The translations under genes and the position numbers were made by a program. Under the pieces are notes generated by a model, which had not been told where the DNA came from, searched no databases, and saw nothing but the letters and a program-made list of their open reading frames with translations. Below, in pieces: positions 1 through 7,571 of a stretch of DNA of 7,829 nt. This stretch comes from Bacteroidales bacterium (lineage in GTDB: Bacteria; Bacteroidota; Bacteroidia; Bacteroidales; Muribaculaceae): NCBI GenBank assembly GCA_019420545.1, contig JAHZGZ010000041.1, positions 1 to 7,829 on the forward strand, read 5' to 3'. Position 1 is the stretch's first letter. Each line of letters starts with the position of its first letter.

Positions 1-14
1 CCTCCCTTCACAGC

Positions 15-1091
15 ATGATCAATCTCTCACCTATCTCTTTTCCGCTCCAGGTCGCCGCATGTTGCTGCCTGATATTTTCATCATGCATGAAATGGGACTA
101 TGGCAAAGAAGAAGAGTTTACCGTACCGCCCCACGGACTGTTCATTACCAACGAGGGCAACTATCAGTACGGCAATGCCACACTGTCATATTACGATCCT
201 GCCACCAACACTGTTGAGAATGAGGTGTTTTTCCGAGCCAACGGCTACCGTCTCGGCGACGTGGCACAATCCATGGCCATACATGACGGAAAAGGATGGA
301 TCGTAGTCGACAACTCTCATGTGATTTTCGCGATCGACACACGCACGTTAAAGGAAACCGGACGCATCGAAGATTTTACCGCCGCCCGCTACATCCACTT
401 CATCAACGACCGCAAAGCCTATGTGACACAGCTCTGGGACAACCGCATTTTCATCATTGATCCGGTCACATATTCCATAACAGGCTACATTACAGTGCCC
501 GACATGGAGATGGGCAACGGCTCCACAGAGCAGATGGTACAGTATGGGAAGTACGTCTACTGCACTTGCTGGAGCTATCAGAACAGTATCATTAAAATCG
601 ACACTGAAACCGACCGTGTAGTTGATCGGCTCGTCGTAGGCATACAGCCTTCTGCCATCGCTATTGACCGCAACGACAAGTTGTGGGTAGTGACCGATGG
701 CGGATATGAAGGAAGTCCCTACGGATATGAGGCGCCCACGATATGTCGCATAGATGCAGCAACGTTTACCATTGAGCACCGGTTCACCATGAGTCTCGGC
801 CAGTCACCCTCGGAGCTACAGGTCAACGGCCCGGGCGACACACTCTACTGGATCAACGGTGGCATATGGAGCATGGACATAAACGCGACATCCCTACCTT
901 CATCCGCATTGATTCCCGGACGCAACACCATCTACTACGGCCTGACCGTCAACCCCGACAATGGCGAGATCTATGTGGCCGACGCCATCGACTATCAGCA
1001 ACGTGGCATCATATATCGTTATTCACCGCAGGGAAACCTTATTGACCAGTTTTATGTCGGTGTAAATCCGGGAGCTTTCTGCTGGCAATAA
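15..1091 (+). CDS. btuG: BtuG-type cobalamin-binding surface lipoprotein (YncE-like beta-propeller, DUF5074 family)
   Basis: The product is a 358-residue beta-propeller lipoprotein, predicted to bind cobalamin at the cell surface and hand it to the TonB-dependent receptor encoded just downstream. A hydrophobic segment (about 11-23) ends in FSSC, making C24 the likely lipidated cysteine. An acidic stretch with EEE at 32-34 follows. The block GLFITNEGNY (41-50) and the segment ANGYRLGDVAQSM (75-87) are typical of BtuG proteins. Blade-like repeats such as IFIIDPVTYSITGYI (145-159) and IIKIDTETDRVVDRL (192-206) run along the chain, and it ends in the family-typical VGVNPGAFCW. Established knowledge: BtuG proteins of Bacteroides bind B12 very tightly and form a lid on BtuB. 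The next gene being a BtuB-like receptor supports this role. The start is uncertain: the frame is open to the left edge, and the N-terminus has no Lys or Arg before the hydrophobic stretch, so the true start may lie outside the window. A generic YncE-like surface protein for another ligand is the alternative. Confidence 0.8.
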   Translation: MINLSPISFPLQVAACCCLIFSSCMKWDYGKEEEFTVPPHGLFITNEGNYQYGNATLSYYDPATNTVENEVFFRANGYRLGDVAQSMAIHDGKGWIVVDNSHVIFAIDTRTLKETGRIEDFTAARYIHFINDRKAYVTQLWDNRIFIIDPVTYSITGYITVPDMEMGNGSTEQMVQYGKYVYCTCWSYQNSIIKIDTETDRVVDRLVVGIQPSAIAIDRNDKLWVVTDGGYEGSPYGYEAPTICRIDAATFTIEHRFTMSLGQSPSELQVNGPGDTLYWINGGIWSMDINATSLPSSALIPGRNTIYYGLTVNPDNGEIYVADAIDYQQRGIIYRYSPQGNLIDQFYVGVNPGAFCWQ

Positions 1092-1134
1092 GAGCTTGTT
1101 TAATAATACCGCACGTCTGAAATCCACAAAACCT

Positions 1135-3210
1135 ATGCGTTACAAAAATAATCGTCTCTCTGCTCCGCATATTTCCGGACTTATAGGTACGATATTCCTT
1201 ATGATGCCACTCTGTGCACCGGCACAGAAAATACACCGTCTGGGCGAAGTCATATACACCGCACGGCGCCCCATGAAAGATATCGGCGTGCAGAAAACGG
1301 TGCTCGACTCCGCCATGCTCAAAGAAAATATCGCATTGTCGATGGCCGACGTACTTACCTTTAACTCTTCGATATTCGTTAAAAGCTACGGGCGCGCCAC
1401 TCTCTCGACAGTTGCTTTCCGCGGAACTTCGCCGAGTCATACACAGGTTACATGGAACGGTATGCGCATCAACAGTCCGATGCTCGGCATGACCGACTTC
1501 TCTACCATCCCGTCATTCTTTATCGACCAGGCGTCGCTGCTCCACGGCACATCGTCGGTAAATGAGTCGGGCGGAGGGTTGGGTGGCCTGATCAAGCTCG
1601 GCACATTGCCCGAAGTAGCCGACGGAATAGGCGTGCAATACATACAGGGGATCGGATCGTTCAGCACATTCGACGAATTCGCACGCTTCACTTATGGCAG
1701 CGACAAATGGCAAGTGTCGACACGCGCCGTCTATTCATCGTCGCCCAACGATTACCGCTACACCAATCACGACAAGAAACTGAATATTTACGACGACAAC
1801 CATAACATTATCGCACAGTACCATCCGCGCGAACGCAACCGCAGCGCGTCATTCAAGGATTTCCATCTCTTGCAGGAAGTGTATTACAACACACTCCGGG
1901 GCGACCGTTTCGGTCTCAACGCATGGTACACAAGTTCCAACCGCGAGCTCCCCCTACTCACCACCGACTACGGCGAATCTGACTTCGAGAACCGTCAGCG
2001 CGAACAGACTCTCCGTGGCGTGCTTTCATGGGATCACACACGCAGTTCATGGAGAACAGGACTCAGAGGCGGATACATACACACATGGATGGCCTACGAT
2101 TACCGACGTGAGGTTGCCAATGGCAACTGGGCCACAATGACGCGTTCACGCAGTCATGTCAACACTTTTTATGCACAGGCCGACGGGGAATATACCCCCT
2201 CGCGCCGCTGGTACTTCACAGCCAACCTGTCGGTCCACCAGCAGATGGTGCGCAGCGAGGACGGCAATGTCATACTCCAGGACGACAACCGGGCCATCGT
2301 GGGCTACGACAAAGGGCGCGTAGAACTGTCGGGCTCGGCATCGGCAAAATGGCGTCCCATTGATCGGATAGGCATGTCGGTTGTGCTTCGTCAGGAGATG
2401 TTCGGCGATAAATGGGCGCCAGTCATCCCTGCATTTTTCATTGACGGTCTGGTATCGCGCGCGGGTAATATCATGTTGAAGGCTTCCGTGTCGCGCAACT
2501 ACCGCTTCCCTACCCTCAACGACCTGTATTTCCTTCCCGGAGGCAATCCCGGGCTTAAAAATGAGCATGGTTTCAGCTACGACTGTGGCGCGACATTCAG
2601 CGTCGGTAAACCCGGCAGATTCGCTATTGACGGCGGCGTTACATGGTTCGACAGCTACATCAACGACTGGATAATCTGGCTTCCGACCACCAAAGGATTC
2701 TTCTCGCCGCGCAACATGAAAAAGGTACATGCCTACGGTATTGAGGTCAAGGCTAACGTCGGCGTTCAGCCGTTCAAGGGATGGATGCTCGATCTGAGTA
2801 CATCCTACTCATGGACGCCCTCGATTAACGACGGCGACAAAATGACTGATGCCGACCGATCGGTCGGCAAGCAGTTGCCATATGTGCCGCGCAACACTGC
2901 ATCTGTCTCCGGGCGCCTCTCGTGGCAGTCGTGGGCTTTCCTCTACAAATGGGTATACTATTCGCGACGATTCACCATGTCGAGCAATGAGTATACCCTC
3001 ACGGGCCATCTCCCCGAATACTTTATGAGCAACATCTCTCTCGAGAAAAGTCTCTCTTTCCGGCCAATCGACCTTTCGCTCAAACTTGCCGTCAACAACC
3101 TCTTCAACGAAGATTACCTCTCGGTACTTTCCCACCCCATGCCCGGCATCAATTTCGAGTTCTTCATCTCCATCACACCCAAATTCTCCACCTCCAAAAA
3201 GCAAAAATAA
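1135..3210 (+). CDS. btuB: TonB-dependent outer-membrane receptor, BtuB-like (cobalamin uptake)
   Basis: This encodes an outer-membrane active transporter of 691 residues, powered by TonB-ExbBD, with a corrinoid as the likely cargo. From the ATG at 1135 the protein begins with a clean signal peptide: basic MRYKNNR, a hydrophobic core, then cleavage after CAPA at about residue 30. A TonB-box-like segment, LGEVIYTARR (36-45), follows and resembles the VVTA box of BtuB. The plug domain spans about 45-155, with VAFRGTSPSHTQVTWNGM (93-110) and the glycine-rich SGGGLGG (145-151). The rest is a beta-barrel rich in aromatic strands, with NNLFNEDYLSV near the end and a last strand around NFEFFISITPKF. 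It is short for a Bacteroidales receptor and lacks the N-terminal carboxypeptidase-like domain of SusC proteins, as expected for BtuB. An upstream in-frame TTG at 1096 would add 13 residues ahead of the basic n-region and is less likely. No Shine-Dalgarno motif is visible. Cargo is inferred from the btuG neighbour. Confidence 0.82.
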   Translation: MRYKNNRLSAPHISGLIGTIFLMMPLCAPAQKIHRLGEVIYTARRPMKDIGVQKTVLDSAMLKENIALSMADVLTFNSSIFVKSYGRATLSTVAFRGTSPSHTQVTWNGMRINSPMLGMTDFSTIPSFFIDQASLLHGTSSVNESGGGLGGLIKLGTLPEVADGIGVQYIQGIGSFSTFDEFARFTYGSDKWQVSTRAVYSSSPNDYRYTNHDKKLNIYDDNHNIIAQYHPRERNRSASFKDFHLLQEVYYNTLRGDRFGLNAWYTSSNRELPLLTTDYGESDFENRQREQTLRGVLSWDHTRSSWRTGLRGGYIHTWMAYDYRREVANGNWATMTRSRSHVNTFYAQADGEYTPSRRWYFTANLSVHQQMVRSEDGNVILQDDNRAIVGYDKGRVELSGSASAKWRPIDRIGMSVVLRQEMFGDKWAPVIPAFFIDGLVSRAGNIMLKASVSRNYRFPTLNDLYFLPGGNPGLKNEHGFSYDCGATFSVGKPGRFAIDGGVTWFDSYINDWIIWLPTTKGFFSPRNMKKVHAYGIEVKANVGVQPFKGWMLDLSTSYSWTPSINDGDKMTDADRSVGKQLPYVPRNTASVSGRLSWQSWAFLYKWVYYSRRFTMSSNEYTLTGHLPEYFMSNISLEKSLSFRPIDLSLKLAVNNLFNEDYLSVLSHPMPGINFEFFISITPKFSTSKKQK

Positions 3211-3223
3211 GCGTTTAGAACGC
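3211..3223 (+). terminator. Small hairpin directly after the btuB stop
   Basis: GCGTT (3211-3215) pairs with AACGC (3219-3223) around a TAG loop, immediately after the TAA of the receptor gene. AT-rich sequence follows, but not a clean T-run. It may be a weak terminator or a 3'-end stabilising hairpin for the btuG-btuB transcript. Confidence 0.35.
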
Positions 3224-3229
3224 TATTTA

Positions 3230-3248
3230 AATCTATATAAAATAGATT
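3230..3248. repeat. AT-rich inverted repeat in the convergent gap
   Basis: AATCTAT (3230-3236) is repeated inverted as ATAGATT (3242-3248) around a five-base ATAAA loop. The pairing can extend outward with one bulged base. It lies between two terminator-like hairpins and has no other visible role. Confidence 0.35.
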
Positions 3249-3272
3249 AAACAGTTTTATGTACATAAGAGC

Positions 3273-3305
3273 GGCGCCGCGTCGAAACCTCTTCGACACG
3301 GCGCC
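3273..3305. terminator. GC-rich hairpin, likely bidirectional terminator between convergent operons
   Basis: GGCGCCG (3273-3279) pairs with CGGCGCC (3299-3305), and GTCGAA (3281-3286) pairs with TTCGAC (3292-3297). That gives a 13-bp stem interrupted by one C/A mismatch, with a five-base loop at 3287-3291. It lies 62 bases after the btuB stop and 46 bases beyond the fructokinase stop, where the two operons converge. The flanks are AT-rich (ATTCATTTAT to the right; on the other strand TCTTATGTACATAAAAC to the left) without a perfect U-tract, so termination in both directions is inferred from stem strength and position. Confidence 0.7.
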
Positions 3306-3351
3306 ATTCATTTATCAGCTATTGAATCTAAAGCCTTTTATCTCACTCAGT

Positions 3352-4230
3352 TTACTTCGTTAATTCTTTGGGGAGGACGGGCATGGCACCGTTCTGGGTG
3401 CATACGAAAGCCGATGTGTCGACAGCACGGTGATGGGCCTCAGCAACAGACATCCCCTTCAGAATGCAGGAGATGAACGCAGCGGTAAACGAATCCCCGG
3501 CTCCGACAGTATCGGCAACCTCCACTTTAGGTGTAGGCAGGAACGACACATTACCGGGTGTGAACACGTAGCTGCCGTTGATGCCACAGGTGAGGATAAG
3601 CATCTTGAGGTTGTACTTGCCGAGAAGAATCCAGCACTTGTCCTGGAGATCTATGCCGGGATAACCGAACATACGACTTACGGTAACGAGCTCCTCGTCG
3701 TTGATCTTCAATATATTGCAATGCTCCATCGAGTTGCAGAGTATCTCCTTATTGTAAAAGCCCTGACGAAGATTCACGTCGAACACCACAAGAGAATCGT
3801 CAGTCTTGGGCATGGCATCGAGGAAACGGTTGATTGTCTCGCGCGACACGACGTTGCGCTGTGCGAGCGACCCGAAACATACAGCCTTGGTGTGCGAGGC
3901 AAGCTCTTCGAGAGCGGGCGTCCAGGGGATATTGTCCCATGCCACATTCTCCTTGATCTCATATTGCGGCACACCTGCCTGATCGATCTCCACCTGTACG
4001 GTACCGGTGGGATAAGGCACTTTTTCAATAAGCTGCTTCAGCCCTTTGGAGGTAAAATTATCAAGTATCTCGTCGCCTAAAGCATCATCGCCTACGGCAC
4101 TTACCACGCAGCTCGGCAGTCCGAACTGCGACACATGGTATGCGAAGTTGGCGGGAGCACCGCCGATTTTCTTTCCTTCGGGGAGAACGTCCCACAGGGC
4201 CTCTCCCATTCCTACTACTACATCATTCAT
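3352..4230 (-). CDS. Fructokinase, PfkB (ribokinase) family
   Basis: This 292-residue cytoplasmic sugar kinase is predicted to phosphorylate fructose with ATP, feeding glycolysis. The N-terminal sugar-binding motif GGAPANFA is at 23-30. FDVNLRQGFY (150-159) and the NDEE segment (177-180) are typical of the family core. The C-terminal PfkB signature DTVGAGDSF lies at 240-248, with D246 as the expected catalytic base in the anion hole. Length is normal for PfkB fructokinases, and no key motif is missing. The ATG at 4230 gives MNDVVVGMGEALWD, the usual first strand of the fold, so the start is well supported. The gene is the last of three on the minus strand, 32 bases after the transporter stop. 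Its position beside a GH32 fructosidase and an MFS carrier favours fructose over other PfkB substrates, and the arrangement resembles B. thetaiotaomicron BT1757 next to BT1758. Confidence 0.9.
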   Translation of the reverse strand: MNDVVVGMGEALWDVLPEGKKIGGAPANFAYHVSQFGLPSCVVSAVGDDALGDEILDNFTSKGLKQLIEKVPYPTGTVQVEIDQAGVPQYEIKENVAWDNIPWTPALEELASHTKAVCFGSLAQRNVVSRETINRFLDAMPKTDDSLVVFDVNLRQGFYNKEILCNSMEHCNILKINDEELVTVSRMFGYPGIDLQDKCWILLGKYNLKMLILTCGINGSYVFTPGNVSFLPTPKVEVADTVGAGDSFTAAFISCILKGMSVAEAHHRAVDTSAFVCTQNGAMPVLPKELTK

Positions 4231-4262
4231 AATAAAATGGTATTAAAAATTGTTGGGGTAAC

Positions 4263-5444
4263 TTATTTCTTGATTTTAAGAGTATAGTACATGAGGTAGA
4301 GCACACCGGCGGTCATCACGGCAACGGCACCGGCCTGTCCAACCGAATCGGCGGCAAAGCCCATGGCGAGCGGAAATACCGTACCGCCGAAAAGGCCCAT
4401 AATCATGAGTCCGGATACCTCGTTCTTCTCATTGGGAGATGCATTCAGCGCCTGGGCGAAGACTACAGAAAACACATTGGAATTACCGAAGCCGATCAGG
4501 CCGATACCGATATAAAGAGCCGTAAGCGTATCGCAGAAGAAGAGCATCCCCATGGCCACGAGCATCATTGCCACACTAAAGCCAAAGAATATACGGGGAG
4601 ATACCGAACGTAGAATAAACGCGCCGAGGAAACATCCGGCAGTGCGAAATATAAAGTATACGCTGGTGGCGAAACCGGCCTCCTCCAAGGGGAGTCCCAG
4701 ACGCTCCATTATGATTTTGGGAGCGGTGGTGTTGGTGCCAACATCAATCCCGACATGACACATGATACCGAGGAAGCAGAGCAGTATGAACGGACGACCG
4801 AGCAACTTTATGCATTCCCCTACTCCCGAAGCCTTGTCGGGTCGTTCCTCCTCAATGGGAGTGGCACCGAGTACGGATATGGAGAGGAAGCTTATCACGG
4901 CGTAGATTATGAACAGCGAGCGCCATCCTAAGCCGAAAGTCGGCAGAGCGGTAGTCGCTCCCCATGCGGCAATAATCGGGGCGAGGAATGAAGCGATTGC
5001 CTTTACGAACTGTCCGAAAGTCAATGTCGATGCAAGCTTGTCGCCGCTGATAAGATTGGTGACAAGCGGGTTGAGTGAAGTCTGCATCACGGCGTTGCCG
5101 ATACCGAGCAGCGAGAAAGAGATGAGCATCACCCCATAACCGTCACCGAAAGCGGGGATGAACAGCGACACAGCGGTTATGATCAGACTGATCAGTACTG
5201 TCTTTTTGCGGCCGATACGGTTCATGAGCATACCGGTTGGCACCGAAAAGATCAGAAACCAGAAAAATACGAGGGACGGGAAGAGATTGGACTGTGCGTC
5301 GGTAAGGGCGAGATCTTTCTGTACATAGTTGGAGGCTGTGCCGACAAGATCGACAAACCCCATCACGAAGAAGCACAGCATTACGGGAACTATCTGCATG
5401 AGCGACGACTTGCGGTCGACAGCGAGCGGTTGTGAAATTTCCAT
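4263..5444 (-). CDS. MFS sugar transporter, probable inner-membrane fructose importer
   Basis: This is a 393-residue major facilitator protein with about 12 hydrophobic segments, starting near residue 16 and ending near 386. The loop between helices 2 and 3 carries NRIGRKK (75-81), the conserved MFS motif that normally follows a glycine-rich turn. A larger hydrophilic loop with EEERPDK at about 198-204 separates the two halves. The sequence resembles the Bacteroidetes group of fucose/glucose/galactose-type proton symporters, including, from memory, the fructose carrier BT1758. Placed between a periplasmic fructosidase and a fructokinase, it most likely carries the released fructose into the cytoplasm. 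Glucose, or intact sucrose, cannot be excluded from sequence. The ATG at 5444 lies 13 bases after the GH32 stop, so the genes are almost certainly co-transcribed. No Shine-Dalgarno motif is seen in that gap. Confidence 0.88.
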   Translation of the reverse strand: MEISQPLAVDRKSSLMQIVPVMLCFFVMGFVDLVGTASNYVQKDLALTDAQSNLFPSLVFFWFLIFSVPTGMLMNRIGRKKTVLISLIITAVSLFIPAFGDGYGVMLISFSLLGIGNAVMQTSLNPLVTNLISGDKLASTLTFGQFVKAIASFLAPIIAAWGATTALPTFGLGWRSLFIIYAVISFLSISVLGATPIEEERPDKASGVGECIKLLGRPFILLCFLGIMCHVGIDVGTNTTAPKIIMERLGLPLEEAGFATSVYFIFRTAGCFLGAFILRSVSPRIFFGFSVAMMLVAMGMLFFCDTLTALYIGIGLIGFGNSNVFSVVFAQALNASPNEKNEVSGLMIMGLFGGTVFPLAMGFAADSVGQAGAVAVMTAGVLYLMYYTLKIKK

Positions 5445-5457
5445 TGCTATAAATAAG

Positions 5458-7308
5458 TTATTTTGTTTCTTTAAGAGAATATATACGGAGATCCTTTATG
5501 TCGGCTTTGCCATTGGCGGCAGTGAACGACAGGGTATCATAGGGAGATGTGGGGAAAACAAGGTTGGTCATGGCAAACCGTCCGTTACCCTCAAACACCT
5601 CGATACTGGAGCGGTCGATGAATATGCGGAGTTCCAGTAAACCGGTTCCGTTGTTGAATGTCGGAGCAACTGTCACTGCCGGAAAATCCTGACTGAAATC
5701 AGTGATCCCGCTCTCTCTGCGGTCAAACGACAGTATAGATGTTTTGGGATCATATGTCATGTCGACTTTCTCGCCTTTGTCATTGCTGAGCGTAAGAGTT
5801 ACGTCGGCCCCTTTTCGCGAATCAATGCCCAACAGAATCTCGCAGATGCCGTCGTTTGCAGAGGGGAGAGCTACTTTGGTAGTTTTTCTCGAAACATGCA
5901 TACGGCCTTTTTTCGTAACGAGACGGTCGCGGAGAGTTTCAACTTCCGGAGAGGGCACTGTCGATACATATATACGTCCGTCAGAGGCAGTAAACAATCC
6001 CAGTTCACGCGGCAGGGTATTGGCGCTCCGGAACTGCGTGGTGGGTACTTCGGCTGCATATTGCCAGTTGCTCATCCAGCCGATCACTGTACGGCGCTCG
6101 GCCGGAGCATTGCTCCAGCTTACTGTTGCATAATGATCCTTGCCGAAATCCATCCATTTCGTGGGAACCGTGCCGTCGGCATCAGTGTCGGGAGTAAATT
6201 TCTTGCCGTCGAAGTCGCCGATGAAGTATTGTGTCGCGCTTCCTCCGAACGGACCCCCGGGATTGATGTTGCATATCAGCATCCACTTTTTGCGGTCAGT
6301 TCCGTCGACCGGAAGCTCAAACAGGTCGGGACATTCCCACACACCGTCCTGGCATCCGAGCCCTTTGCCGAAAGCGCTTGCCGGCGTCCAGTGCTTCAGA
6401 TCGGGCGAGGTATATACCAGCATCTCGTGGTCAAGAGCATGGGCAAGCAGGAGGTTCCACTCTCCCGTCGTTTTATTCCAGAACATATTGGGATCCCGAG
6501 CCTCGCTCTCAAGGGTAATCACAGGATTGCCGGGATAGATTTCAAAGGAGATTCCGTTGTCGTTGCTGTGGGCGAGGCTCTGTATCTGGCTCACTCCGGC
6601 AGATGTATAGAGCGACACTATCGCATCCTTGCCGAAGCCGGCGGTATTGTCGGGGTCGAGCACTGAACTGCCGCTGAATACAGATCCGAGTCCGTTGGCT
6701 TCTATTGCCAACGGATGATGTGTCCAGTTTACAAGGTCGGTCGACGATGAGTGCCCCCAAGTCATATTCTGCCACTTCGATCCATAGGGATTATACTGAT
6801 AGTAGAGATGCCAGATGCCGTCCTTGTAGACCATGCCGTTGGGATCGTTCATCCATCCATACAGAGGAGTATGATGATATGCCGGGCGATACTTCTCGCG
6901 GTTGGCGGTATCGAATGTGTCTGCCACGCAGAAACGGCTCCAGCATGCATCCTCTTTAGCCTCCCGCACGGTAGAACGGCTCTGCGAGGTCACAACATTC
7001 AGTACAACCTCATGACCTTTGTAAGCGCTGAGATCGAATGGCACATAATAGTCGACTTTCGATTTCGCAAGCCGCACATAGATTGTCTTCTCAAGTTTGC
7101 CGTCGACAAGCACATTGATGGTAGCGTCATCATTGCTCTCCTGTACGGGCATCAGCACATATTTCTTTTCTGAGTCCACACGCACGAGCGTGTTGTTTAC
7201 TCCGAGATGATTCACCGCCACACCGTCGGCAGCCATGGCAGACTGCGCCGACAACAGCGGACTCCCGGCAAGGAGGAGGGCGGTAATACCCGTTTTCAGA
7301 TCATTCAT
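5458..7308 (-). CDS. Secreted GH32 fructosidase (exo-fructanase/invertase/levanase type) with N-terminal beta domain
   Basis: This 616-residue glycoside hydrolase family 32 enzyme is predicted to release terminal fructose from sucrose, fructo-oligosaccharide, inulin or levan. A signal peptide ends around SAMA (residues 23-26), and no lipobox cysteine follows, so a periplasmic location is expected. Residues about 27-135 form an extra N-terminal domain common in Bacteroidales GH32 proteins (DUF4980, from memory). The five-bladed propeller then starts with WMNDPNG (152-158), with D155 as the nucleophile. FSGSSVLDPD (211-220) follows, then ARDP (270-273), with D272 stabilising the transition state, and WECPDLF (324-330), with E325 as acid/base. 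The C-terminal beta-sandwich contains IFIDRSSIEVFEG (562-574), a GH32 hallmark. All three catalytic residues are intact. It is the first gene of the minus-strand operon, divergent from a fructose-type sensor. Exo action is inferred from family and context; linkage preference cannot be read from sequence. Confidence 0.93.
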   Translation of the reverse strand: MNDLKTGITALLLAGSPLLSAQSAMAADGVAVNHLGVNNTLVRVDSEKKYVLMPVQESNDDATINVLVDGKLEKTIYVRLAKSKVDYYVPFDLSAYKGHEVVLNVVTSQSRSTVREAKEDACWSRFCVADTFDTANREKYRPAYHHTPLYGWMNDPNGMVYKDGIWHLYYQYNPYGSKWQNMTWGHSSSTDLVNWTHHPLAIEANGLGSVFSGSSVLDPDNTAGFGKDAIVSLYTSAGVSQIQSLAHSNDNGISFEIYPGNPVITLESEARDPNMFWNKTTGEWNLLLAHALDHEMLVYTSPDLKHWTPASAFGKGLGCQDGVWECPDLFELPVDGTDRKKWMLICNINPGGPFGGSATQYFIGDFDGKKFTPDTDADGTVPTKWMDFGKDHYATVSWSNAPAERRTVIGWMSNWQYAAEVPTTQFRSANTLPRELGLFTASDGRIYVSTVPSPEVETLRDRLVTKKGRMHVSRKTTKVALPSANDGICEILLGIDSRKGADVTLTLSNDKGEKVDMTYDPKTSILSFDRRESGITDFSQDFPAVTVAPTFNNGTGLLELRIFIDRSSIEVFEGNGRFAMTNLVFPTSPYDTLSFTAANGKADIKDLRIYSLKETK

Positions 7309-7363
7309 ATACGTAAAATTTTTTCTGTGACTAATTTATTTTCATGGAATACTGTGTATCATG

Positions 7364-7389
7364 GCAACGAAAGTTTTCATGTTTCGTGC
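7364..7389 (-). promoter_or_regulatory. Inverted repeat in the presumed 5' leader of the GH32 operon
   Basis: GC-ACGAAA (7364-7372, with one bulged A at 7366) pairs with TTTCGT-GC (7382-7389) around a nine-base loop. If transcription starts just left of the box at 7409-7416, this hairpin lies near the 5' end of a leader of roughly 90-95 bases. It could instead be a protein-binding palindrome. Its function is unknown. Confidence 0.3.
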
Positions 7390-7408
7390 AGGTCGCGTTT
7401 CCATACTG

Positions 7409-7416
7409 CAAAACTA
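7409..7416 (-). promoter_or_regulatory. Bacteroidetes -7 promoter box for the GH32 operon
   Basis: Read on the minus strand, this is TAGTTTTG, an exact match to the Bacteroidetes -7 consensus TAnnTTTG, followed by CA. It lies about 100 bases upstream of the GH32 ATG. A good -33 TTTG box at 19-21 bases is not seen; the nearest candidates are TTTA/TTTT around 7440-7446. A weak -33 would suit an activator-dependent promoter. Confidence 0.5.
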
Positions 7417-7523
7417 CTATTTCAATGCATTTCAGACTATAAAAAATCGTGCAATAGCTGTCAAATTCGTTGTACACGCATCATTTTTGCAACTTTAGAC
7501 ACGGTTTTTCATATGATTATCAA

Positions 7524-7531
7524 TATCTTTG
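7524..7531 (+). promoter_or_regulatory. Bacteroidetes -7 promoter box for the sensor gene
   Basis: TATCTTTG matches the consensus TAnnTTTG exactly and is followed by CA. It is about 40 bases upstream of the sensor ATG at 7572, giving a predicted leader of roughly 30-35 bases. The -33 element is unclear; T-rich sequence occurs at 7505-7509 and TTTA at 7494-7497, neither at ideal spacing. Confidence 0.5.
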
Positions 7532-7571
7532 CAATATCGAATATAATCCATGACCTCATTGGCGGTAAATC

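Larger units (their letters stand above)
3352..7308 (-). other. Three-gene fructoside-utilisation operon
   Basis: GH32 fructosidase, MFS carrier and fructokinase lie head to tail with gaps of 13 and 32 bases. They run from a promoter region at about 7409 to the hairpin at 3273-3305. Gene order follows the presumed flux: hydrolysis, uptake, phosphorylation. No SusC/SusD importer pair is included. Induction by the divergently encoded sensor is expected from the equivalent B. thetaiotaomicron locus. Confidence 0.82.

Noticed and set aside
1096..1134. TTG start at 1096 for the TonB-dependent receptor
   Set aside because: It would place 13 extra residues before a normal signal peptide. The ATG at 1135 gives a basic n-region, hydrophobic core and APA cleavage site directly.
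2146..2730. A 194-codon minus-strand frame within btuB
   Set aside because: It lies wholly inside the receptor coding region, has no recognisable domain and no promoter or partner gene.
3211..3351. A small RNA or short gene in the convergent gap
   Set aside because: No promoter box pointing into it and no plausible short reading frame were seen; the hairpins are explained as terminators.
3430..4080. A 216-codon open frame on the plus strand, inside the fructokinase gene
   Set aside because: It is antisense to the PfkB kinase with all its motifs intact, and the translation has no family features. It is a shadow frame.
5896..6666. A 256-codon open frame on the plus strand, inside the GH32 gene
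   Set aside because: It is antisense to an intact, well-supported GH32 gene. Its translation shows no recognisable domain, and long antisense frames are common in GC-balanced coding DNA.
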